Origin: Mangifera indica
Lineage: Eukaryota > Streptophyta > Magnoliopsida > Sapindales > Anacardiaceae
Direction: 5' to 3'
Assembly: GCF_011075055.1 (NCBI RefSeq)
Contig: NC_058141.1
Span: forward strand, 11,541,639-11,605,638
DNA length: 64,000 nt
Below are positions 24,457 through 33,279 of the stretch, in pieces. The notes under the pieces are model-generated. The model searched no databases, had not been told where the DNA came from, and worked only from the letters and a program-made list of their open reading frames with translations. A program made the translations under genes and the position numbers. The stretch's first letter is position 1. Each line of letters opens with the position of its first letter.

Positions 24457-25875
24457 ATGGATGGTTATGCATCGGTTCGTTACCAGGGAGAATGGATTCA
24501 AGGTCGCAACAACACAATGAAATATGCTGGAGGAGCGAAACAATTGATTAAAATCCCTTATGGAACAACATTCGAGGGATTTATTGAGCTTTTGACGGAG
24601 TCTTGCAGTATTGATCCAATGAAAAACTACATTCAAGTATCAATGAAGCCAAGAAAAATTGAGCTCGACTGCCCCATCCAGATCCAAAATGATGAAGATA
24701 TCTAGGGTCTTCTTGATATGTCCCAGTACTTTCAAGAATGTATTCCTGTTTTTGTTACATGTACCCCAATTGAAGGGCAGAAGGAAGAAGATGAAGATGA
24801 AGATGAAGATGAAGATGAAGATGAAAAAGAAAGTAGTTGGGTCGAAAAAGAATACGATTTGGAAAAGTTGATTGATTTCAGTAATGACCCGTTGTATATT
24901 GCAAACTCATGGGCTCATGGAGAAAAAGATATAGTTCCCTATTGGGGTGACTTTGATGGAAATGATATGCCCGACATTCCTTCAGAAGATGTAGAGTCTG
25001 AGTATATGGCATTAGTTACTGAGGGTATGGATAGTTTGCAGCTTGAAGATCCTATTTCAAGTGGTGGAAATTATTCTGGGCCATTTTTTGACAATGTCTC
25101 TACTGATCCATTTAGGTGGCTTCCTGATTTTCCTCCACAGCCATCAACATCATCAGGTGGTTCCAGATCGATCCGAGAGGAGCATGGTGTCAAGATAGGG
25201 GATATTTTTCATAATAAAGTCTAATTGAAAGACGCTGTGAAGCAATTCACCTTACTGAAAGGATTTCAATTTGGTGTCAAAAAGTCTGACAAGAAACGAT
25301 GGGAAATTAAGTGCACGGTCAAAAATTGTAAGTGATATATACATGCAACCAAGTCCACTGTCGGTAATGTGTGGGGGATCAACTCTATGAATCCTACCCA
25401 CACATGTTTAGTTGATCAAATCCTGCCACATCACAGACAAGCTGGGGCCCGAGCTTTAGGTCAATTAATGAGATCAAAGTTTGTGATAATTGATCGAATT
25501 TATCAGCCTAAAGAAATAATTGTAGACATCGCCGACCGATATAAAATTGATATTTCCTACTCACAGGCTTGATGGGCAAGAAATTGGGCTATCAATTCAT
25601 TGAGGGGTTCACCGGAGGAATCTTTTATGCTGTTACCAGATTATTGCTACAATTTACAACGTACTAATCCGGGCACCGTTACTGCTATTCAAACAGATGA
25701 TGAGCATCGATTTACAAATTTTTTCATGGCGTTAGGATGTTCCGTTCGTGCGTTTAGTCAATATCTTCGCCCTGTTATTTGCATTGACGCTGCTTTCCTT
25801 AAAGGTCGATATCTGGGGCATTTATTTATTGCGGTGGCTCTTGATGGTAATAATCAAATATACCCTATTGGTTAA
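24457..25875 (+). pseudogene. MuDR-family MULE transposase, truncated, four internal stops
   Basis: One continuous frame of 473 codons with stops at codons 83 (TAG, 24703), 256 (TAA, 25222), 293 (TGA, 25333) and 372 (TGA, 25570). The N-terminal part (RYQGEWIQGRN...) is followed by an acidic ED repeat (about 24786-24830). Next comes the MuDR DNA-binding-type segment (LKDAVKQFTLLKGFQFGVKK ... RWEIKCTVKNC ... HATK). The transposase domain begins with RPVICIDAAFLKGRYLGHL, where D444 would be the first catalytic acid. The frame ends at YPIG, so the rest of the DDE domain and the zinc knuckle are gone. Family members read Q or W at most stop positions, consistent with C-to-T or G-to-A decay. Intact protein would cut and insert the element in the nucleus. 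Confidence 0.88.
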
Positions 25876-25928
25876 AATAATTGTAACATATAATGAATTA
25901 ATCGACTTATTAATTAACTAGTACATAC

Positions 25929-26836
25929 CGGATCACCAGTGAAAATACACCTTATATGAGTCCAACTAGGGACGTCTCGCGTACGCCACCTCAACATCCG
26001 GGGGGACGAATAGAGATCGACAAGGTCAATCCAATCGTATAACGTCTCTAGAGTCTCGTATATCAAAAACTGTAATATAATCATTTACGATGTCAATAAA
26101 TCAATTTATATTTAAGGATTTACGGCATCCGTCCAGAACAGACTCTCTCACTCGCCTGTGACATAGAATCGTATGTCATCTGTCACACAACAACGCCCCA
26201 CGAGTAGGAATTAAACCCGTCCAAATGATCAACTAACTGGAAGTAATCCGTGGACACCTTATTTCGTCGATCATTCCCCAACAAAACAATGTGAAGAATA
26301 TACAACAAGGCCATCTTGACAGCGTTAATATCGTCATCCCCCCATGGCCTCAACAAGAAAATACGCTCTAAGTCGTGATACTGCACTATCGAAAATCCTC
26401 GAAAGTAAGTATCTCTGATCCTATGTCCGAAAGAGCAAGGCATATATGAAGAGACATCAGTCCGTCGACTAAACGATAGACCTGTCACTAGTGCAAACTC
26501 GAACGGACTAAATCTCACATCAACCCCACTAACCCTAAACCAAAACTCGTCTCTGGCAGAGGGTCGATGTAGCTGTCGGAGTAGAAATACATGAACCAAC
26601 ATCCCGGAGAATTTGGTTTCGGGTAAACGAAGAAGATACCTGAAACATGTCCTCCCAAATAGTCGTAGCTGATCTAGGGTCAATGTAGCAGTAATCCGAG
26701 ATAATGCGACACGCTATGCACGACATATCGCCTCTGCCCGGAAGTGTCTGGTCTCGTCGGGGATTCGCAGCTCGTTGTCAACCCGTCTTCTTTTGCAAGA
26801 AATATCTTGAGACAATGTAAAAAATTCGTTAGACAT
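25929..26836 (-). pseudogene. DUF1985-domain gene of the MULE (Ulp1-type cargo), broken
   Basis: It starts at ATG 26836 (MSNEFFTLSQ, then a KRRR basic patch) and reads in one frame through a TAG about 40 codons in. The DUF1985 core follows: LRLPETKFSGMLVHVFLLRQ, then FWFRVSGVDVRFSPFEFALV, then the tail LLGNDRRNKVSTDYFQLVDH. A TGA at 26185-26183 sits where relatives have tryptophan (GVVV-W-QMTYDSMS). A probable intron then leads to an exon 26056-25929 (FLIYETLETLYDWIDLVDLY...). The Ulp1-like SUMO-protease domain usually attached is absent. The gene is tail-to-tail with the transposase, about 50 bases apart. The cargo's role in the element is not known. Confidence 0.75.
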
Positions 26837-26959
26837 GAGTAAAAACAAATATGTAAACAAATGTATATATGGAAAAAACATAAAAAGATGAAAAATACCA
26901 AATAATAAAAAAAGAAATGACAAAACTTAAAAAACAAGATTTAACTGTCTGATAACGGA

Positions 26960-28910
26960 ATTAAAATTTGAATTCTAAAAGTTGAAAAACCCTAGAATGG
27001 GAACAATCGAAAAATCCTTCGAAAATCTCAAAAATACGAGTCAATATATGTAAAAACGGTGAAATCTGAAAAAATGGAACTGAAATTCGAATTCTAAAAG
27101 TTGAAAAATCTTAGAATGACAACAATCGAAAAATTCTTCGAAAATCTGGGAAATACAAGTCCATATCTCGTAAAACGGTTAAATTCGAAAAAATAGAACT
27201 GAAATTTGAATTCTAAAAGTTGAAAAACCCTAGAATGACAACAATCAAAAAATCTTTCAGAAATCTGAGAAATACGAGTCCATATCTCGTAAATGGGTAA
27301 ATTCAAAAAAATGGAACTGAAATTCGAATTCTAAAAATTGAAATACCCTAGAATGACAACAATCGAAAAATAATTCAAAAATATGAAAAATACGAGTCCA
27401 TATCTCGTAAAACGATGAAATTTGAAAAAACAGAATTGAAATTTGAATTCTAAAAGTTGAAAAACCCTAGAATGGGAACAATCGAAAAATTCTTTGAAAA
27501 TCTGAAAAATACGAGTCGATATCTCATAAAACGGTGAAATTCGAAAAAATAGAACTGAAATTCGAATTCTAAAAATTGAAAAACCCTAGAATGACAACAA
27601 TCGAAAAATCCTTCAGAAATTGGGAAAATACGAGTCCATATCTCGTAAAACGGTTAAATTCGAAAAAATAGAACTGAAATTTGAATTCTAAAAGTTGAAA
27701 AATCCTAGAATGACAACAATCGAAAAATCTTTCAGAAATCTGGGAAATACGAGTTTATATCTCGTAAAACGGTTAAATTCGAAAAAATAGAACTGAAATT
27801 CGAATTCTAAAAGTTGAAATACCCTAGAATGACAATAATCGAAAAATTATTCGAAAATCTGAAAAATACGAGTCCATATCTCGTAAAACGGTGAAATTTG
27901 AAAAAACAGAATTGAAATTCGAATTCTAAAAGTTGAAAAACCCTAGAATGGAAGCAATCAAAAAATGCTTCGTAAATCTGAAAAATACGAATCGATATAT
28001 CGTAATATGGTGAAATTCGAAAAAACGGAATTGAAATTCGAATTCTAAAAGTTGAAAAACTCTAGAATGACAACAATCGAAAAGTCCTTCAGAAATCTGG
28101 AAAATACGAGTTCATATCTCGTAAAACAGTTAAATTCGAAAAAATGGAACTGAAATTCGAATTCTAAAAGTTGAAATACCCTAGTATGGCAATAATCGAA
28201 AAACTCTTCGAAAATCTGAAAAATACGAGTCGATATATTGTAAAACGGTGAAATTCGAAAAAACGGAATTGAAATTCAAATTCTAAAAGTTGAAAAACTC
28301 TAGAATGACAACAATCGAAAAATCCTTCGAAAATCTGGAAAATACGAGTCCATATCTCGTAAAACGTTTAAATTAGAAAAAATGAAACTAAAATTCGAAT
28401 TCTAAAAGTTAAAATACCCTAGAATGGCAACAATCGAAAAATCCTTCAGAAATCTGAAAAATAAGAGTCCATATCTCGTAAAACGATAAAATCTGAAAAA
28501 ACGGAATTGAAATTCGAATTCTAAAAGTTGAAAAACCCTAGAATGGGAACAATCGAAAAATCCTTCGGAAATCTGAAAAATACAAGTTCATATCTCGTAA
28601 AACGGTGAAATTCGAAAAAACGGAATTAAAATTCGAATTCTAAAAGTTGAAATACCCTAGAATGGCAACAATCGAAAAATCCTTCGGAAATCTGAAAAAT
28701 AAGGGTCCATATCTCGTAAAACGATGAAATCCGAAAAAACGAAATTGTAATTCGAATTCTAAAAGTTAAAAAACCCTAGAATGGGAACAATCGAAAAATC
28801 CTTCAGAAATCTGAAAAATACGAGTCTATATCTCGTAAAACGGTGAAATTCGAAAAAACGTAATTGAAATTCGAATTCTAAAAGTTGAAAAACCCTTAAA
28901 CAGAAAAAAC
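26960..28910. repeat. Satellite array, about 16-17 copies of a ~119-bp unit
   Basis: The unit contains AATTCTAAAAGTTGAAAAAC, CCTAGAATGRSAACAATCG, AAAAATYCTTC, GAAATCTGAAAAATACGAG, TCCATATCTCGTAAAACGG and TRAAATTCGAAAAAA. The CTAGAATG word recurs at about 119-base steps from 26990 to 28776. Copies differ by 5-15 percent by eye. It is the inverted partner of the three copies at 23825-24180. Open frames within it are artefacts of the repeat. Confidence 0.9.
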
Positions 28911-28967
28911 GGATATAAAATTCGAAAACTACACAATCAAAAACCCTAGATAAGAAAATTCTCAATT

Positions 28968-30470
28968 TACCCCCTCATGAAAACTCCAACTATAAACAGG
29001 TCTACTGTGTTCTAAAGAATTTCACCGGCTTCACAATATTTTAAAAAAGCTACTTTACCCCCCTAAAAACAGCCAATCTTGGCTGAACGTGGGATGCACG
29101 ATTTTGACGTGGGAAACACTGTTCCCACGTCGGAGTGCCGATCTCTTCGGCAGTCATTTTCTGCCAAAATTTGGTCGTTTCAGCCTCCGATTTTCACATA
29201 AATCAAATCTACACGTTGTATAACACAAAACCTCTCAATTAATTCAACAAAAACAACCAAGAATTAAAATATTTTAAGCATTATTTAAACCGTAAACCCT
29301 AAAATTTCAAACCGAAAAATCTCAATCAAATCTCAATAATATGAGCAATAACTTGATCCAAACAAGATTACGGAAGATATACTAACCTTCTTTGCCATTT
29401 GCAGATGCCGGAAATTACGAAAATCGACGAAAATCTAGTCGGCCGTGGGATGAACGTGGTGCGTGAAAAGTTTTGAAATTTGAAAGAAATGCACAGTAAA
29501 TTCGCAAATATTAACGTGAGAAATAAGAAATTTGACTGTGTTTATATATAGGGACATTTTCATAATTTCGCCAAACTCACGTTGACGTGACAAATTTCAG
29601 AAAAAACCCGATGTGGGCTAATGCGTCTCCCACGACTCCCCAATAGTTTTAAAAAGCTAATTTACCCCCCTAAATTTGGCTGAATGTGGGATGCATGATT
29701 TTGACGTGGGAAACACTGTTCCCAGTCGGACTGCCGATCTCTTCGACAGTCATTTTCGGCCAAATTTTGGTAGTTTCAGCCTCCGATTTTCCCATAAATC
29801 GAATCTACACGTTGTATAACAGAAAACCCCTCAATTAATTCAACAAAAACAACCAAGAATCAAAACAATTTAAGCATTGTTCGAACCGAAAAATTCAATA
29901 ATATATATAGGGACATTTTCATAATTTCGCCAAACTCACGTTGACGTGACAAATTTCAGAAAAACCCCGATGTGGGCTAATGCGTCTCCCACGACTCCCC
30001 AATAGTTTTAAAAAGCTAATTTACCCCCCTAAATTTGGCTGAACGTGGGATGCATGATTTTGACGTGGGAAACACTGTTCCCAGTCGGACTGTCGATCTC
30101 TTTGGCAGTCATTTTATACCAAATTTTGGTCGTTTCAGCCTCCGATTTTCCCATAAATCGAATCTACACGTTGTATAACACAAAACCCCTCAATTAATTC
30201 AACAAAAACAACCAAGAATCAAAACAATTTAAGCATTGTTCAAACCGTAAACCCTAAAATTTCAAACCGAAAAATCTCAATAATATGAGCAATAACTTGA
30301 TCCAAACAAGATTACGGGAGATGTGATAACATTATTTTTCATTTTCGGTTGCCGGAAAGCAAGAAAATCAGCGGAAATGACGTTCGTCGTGGGATTGCTG
30401 TGGGATGTGGAAAAAATTCGAATTTTCTTTGAATTACACAGTGAAAATTTGCTGTGTTTATATATGGGGA
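28968..30470 (-). repeat. Three ~360-600-bp repeats at the right side of the MULE, with inward TATA boxes
   Basis: Copies begin near 29038, 29646 and 30003 with TTTTAAAAARGCTA-TTTACCCCCC. All share GGGATGCAYGATTTTGACGT, AACACTGTTCCCA, GCCGATCTCTTCGGCAGTC, CAGCCTCCGATTTTC and CTACACGTTGTATAACA. The first copy is longest, and the second lacks its distal third. Read on the minus strand, TATATATAAACACAG (29550-29536) and the matching box at 30465-30455 look like core promoters pointing inward toward the DUF1985 gene, mirroring the left array. The sequence is unrelated to the left array. Confidence 0.8.
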
Positions 30471-30574
30471 CAGTTTCGTCATTTCACAAAATCTGGGCAT
30501 TTTTGCTTAAACCTGAATTTTTTGGGCAATTTCACTTAGACCCCTGTAATTTTGCCCAGTCTTTAAAATTTCCC

Positions 30575-30583
30575 TTAATTTAA
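30575..30583. repeat. Right 9-bp target-site duplication of the MULE
   Basis: TTAATTTAA directly follows the terminal TTTAAAATTTCCC and is identical to 21362-21370. Confidence 0.85.
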
Positions 30584-31000
30584 TCATTGAATGACTAAAG
30601 AATATTACAACTTAATTAATCATTTGTTATGTTGATTATTCTAACACTTTGAATTTGGATGAGGCTAAGGCGGCGGCATATCCTAAAATGTTGACCTAGA
30701 TTTATAAGAAAAAAAAACTATAGGAGGGATCTTTAATTCAGGACAAAAACAGAAGTGTCTAATGTGTGGCCTTAAAACTAATTCAGTTTGATCATCTATG
30801 CAAACTTACCAGATTTATCCTTAATGTTAAGTTTGATAATACCAACAGAAGGCTGCACTAATTCTTTAATGCCAAAGCCGGAGGAATCATCAACCGACAT
30901 CAGAAAACGACAGCCAAGATATCTTTGCCTTACCCTTGAACTTGTCAAATTATTTGTAATACGCATGGAAGATGGCGATCAAAACAATCCCGCTTTACAC
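30584..31000. other. Upstream region of the TauD-type dioxygenase gene
   Basis: Unique sequence between the MULE and the dioxygenase promoter. I see no gene in it. The MULE's right end lies only about 420 bases upstream of the TATA box and could have displaced distal control elements. Confidence 0.5.
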
Positions 31001-31007
31001 TATATAA
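31001..31007 (+). promoter_or_regulatory. TATA box of the dioxygenase gene
   Basis: TATATAA lies 68 bases before the start codon at 31075, followed by a CA-rich leader (CACACACAGAG), as expected for a plant core promoter with a short 5' UTR. Confidence 0.55.
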
Positions 31008-31074
31008 TACCCCCATAGCTCACCCAAGTCTAAACACACACAGAGATCCAAAGAAATTAAGAAAAAAGAGAGTT

Positions 31075-31786
31075 ATGGAGTTTACTTGCAAGGATTTCAA
31101 GGTTGGAAAATGCGAAGGAGAAAAGGTGGTGCATGGCGAGACGATGCCGCTTGTGCTACAGCCACCAGCGCCCGACAAGAGCGACTTGGACTCACTTCTG
31201 TTGGCTCTCAAGACAAACAAAGACTGGTTTGAGGCGATGATTATAAAAAATAGCGCAGTCCTTCTTCGAGGTTTCGATGTGAAAAATGCTCAAGATTTCA
31301 ATGAGATCGTTGAAACCTTCGGCTGGGATGATATTCGTTACGTTGGTCCAGCGCCGAGAACCCATATTTATAAACGAGTGTGGACGGCCAATGAAGGGCC
31401 TCTCTCTGAGTTCATTTACTACCACCATGAGATGGTTTTGGTAAGTCGTCATTTTTACTTGTACATTGGCGTAGTTATTACTGTGATGATTAATTTATTT
31501 ATATACATGTAATATTTTGAGCAGATAAAGGAATATCCGTTAAAAGTGATTCTTTTCTGTGAGGTGCCACCGCCAGAAGGCGGAGAAACGCCCTTTGTTC
31601 CAAGCTTTAGAGTAACAGAACGTATGCTGGAAGAATTCCCAGAAGCTGTTGAGGAATTGGAGCGCAAAGGACTAAAATACACCTTCTTAGCTCCTGGCAA
31701 TAATAATACTTCCTCCATGAGAGGTAGAGGATGGGAGGATGCTTTTGGTACATCAGATCCTCAAGAGGCTGAGAAGAGGTATGTAG

Positions 31787-31847
<61 letters not shown>

Positions 31848-32251
31848 TATACATTATATGTGGAGAATCTCTTGCATTGATTGACATTGAACAATGGTGA
31901 CACAGGGCTAAAGCTCTAGGGATGGAGATAGAGTGGCTACCAAATGGTGGAGTGAAGACAATATTGGGGCCGCGAGCGTTGACAAAGGTGTTCGATGGAA
32001 GAAAAGGGAGGAGGATGTGGTTCAACACTCTTGTAGGCATGTATGGGAAGGAGATAAGCTCAGCTACAATGGCAGATGGGACAGAGATACCTGAAAATGT
32101 AGTGAAGAGATGTGAAGAGATAATTGAAGAAGAGAGCATCCAGTTTAAGTGGCAGAAGGGTGATGTTCTTTTCTTGGATAACTTGGCTTTGCTCCATGGA
32201 AGAAGGCCCTCTCTGCCTCCAAGAAAAGTCCTAGTTGCCACATGCAAGTAG
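31075..32251 (+). CDS. TauD/TfdA-family Fe(II)/2-oxoglutarate dioxygenase (clavaminate synthase-like, At3g21360 type)
   Basis: Three exons (31075-31440, 31525-31778, 31906-32251) give 321 residues. The TauD fold is visible: substrate-side start (NKDWFEAMIIKNSAVLLRGF), YYHHEM with the His-x-Glu/Asp iron pair at the end of exon 1, CEVPPPEGGETPFV, and the distal iron histidine in LALLHGRRP near the C-terminus with the 2-oxoglutarate-binding arginines. Closest in memory to Arabidopsis clavaminate synthase-like protein At3g21360, whose crystal structure is known but whose substrate is not. It should be a cytosolic or peroxisomal oxygenase; no targeting peptide is seen. Intron 2 carries a long (TA)n run. 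The gene looks intact. Confidence 0.9.
31790..31845. repeat. (TA)n microsatellite in dioxygenase intron 2
   Basis: About 28 uninterrupted TA units directly after the splice donor. Its length is likely variable between individuals. Open frames across it on both strands are artefacts. Confidence 0.9.
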
Positions 32252-32984
32252 TTATTTGGTGGCAACTAGTTATTTGGTAAAGCTTGAAATAAGCATGAAT
32301 AATTTGTTCTGATACCGATGGCTATGTTGTCACGAGTGAAATAGACTCGATGGGAATATGACTCTGTTGTTACCGGTCAAATAAACATTAAATTATCCTA
32401 TTCCAATTAGTCATGGAACCGTTAACACTTTATCTATTGATGGTTATGTTGTGATTATAATCTCAATAATAAAAATAGAAGATTCTGGAGATTCAGTTAA
32501 TCTTTTATGATAAAAATATACTTAATTTCATTTAATATAATAAATAATATAAAAACATTTTAAAATAAATATAACAAAAAATATTTAAATAAAATAATAT
32601 ATTAATATTTCTTTTTAACTTTTCATTCAATACAATAATTATTTATAATTTTTAAGTAATTTTTTATTTCGGTAATTAAACATATTTTTCCTTTAAAAAA
32701 AGCTGTGCATAAATAAACAATTCTTACTTAAACCGAATAAATGATTTCATTTGTTAGATCCACAGGATTTCAACAATGATGAAACATATTGAGATAATTA
32801 AAAAAAAAAAACCCTACTCTTTATTTCTGAAATTAAAAAAAAAAAAAAGACAAACGTTAGAAACCGCCCTAGATCAATTTTCCATCCAACGGGCAGGCGG
32901 TCAGGCATTATTTTTACCCACTATAACATCTTGAAGACCCAAAAAATGCCTATGAGGCACCATTGGGCATGGCACTGGCACGTA
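32252..32984. other. Dioxygenase 3' region and AT-rich spacer
   Basis: The first 200 bases should hold the 3' UTR of the dioxygenase. The remainder is AT-rich with A-runs near 32800-32850. No gene or RNA is recognisable. Confidence 0.5.
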
Positions 32985-33279
32985 CCGCTAGATTTGAATC
33001 GAATCTGTTCGAGTTCGAGTACAAGCTTAAAATGAGCCAGCTTGAGCGAGCTCGAGCTTTAATTGTCAAAATTTGTAAATTAAAATTTTTGATACAAAAC
33101 AACATCGTTTTGACCAATATGTAATAAAACGACGTCGTTTTAATAACGAATATTCGAATTCGAAACGAGTCGAATCAAACTCGAGCCAAGTTCAAGCTCA
33201 AGCATAACGAGCCCGAGCCCGAGCTATATTATTATTAAATCGAGCCGAGCTCGAGTTCGGTTCAACTCGAATCCAGCCC
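32985..33279. mobile_element. MITE-like repeat with GGGCTGGATTCGAG end (copy 2), abutting DCP5
   Basis: Same family as 252-562: TTCGAGTTCGAG and GAGCTCGAG words, a central pair of CGTTTT/AAAACGACGTCGTTTT palindromes, and a terminal CTCGAATCCAGCCC at 33266-33279. The left end (CTAGATTTGAATCGAA) is decayed. No clear target duplication is seen. Its terminal base is the last base of the DCP5 stop codon. Confidence 0.6.

Larger units (their letters stand above)
21371..30574. mobile_element. 9.2-kb Mutator-like element (MULE) with 9-bp target duplication
   Basis: Both ends read GGGAAATTTTAAA inward (21371-21383 and complement of 30562-30574). The direct repeat TTAATTTAA flanks the element exactly (21362-21370 and 30575-30583), the 9-bp duplication expected of Mutator-like insertion. 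Inside, in order, are: a ~361/390-bp promoter-like array; three copies of a ~119-bp unit; a broken MuDR-type transposase (+); a broken DUF1985 gene (-); 16-17 inverted copies of the same ~119-bp unit; and three ~360-bp repeats. DUF1985/Ulp1 cargo beside a MuDR transposase is typical of Ulp1-carrying MULEs such as Kaonashi. The element cannot now mobilise itself, because the transposase has four stops and lacks most of its catalytic domain. The exact duplication suggests fairly recent arrival. Confidence 0.9.

Noticed and set aside
26960..28910. Regular direct repeats resembling a CRISPR array
   Set aside because: The whole ~119-bp period is repeated with no unique spacers, the genome is a plant, and the array lies within a transposon.
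31753..32265. 170-codon minus-strand open frame across the (TA)n run
   Set aside because: It is antisense to dioxygenase exon 3 and gains length from the microsatellite (IYIYIY).
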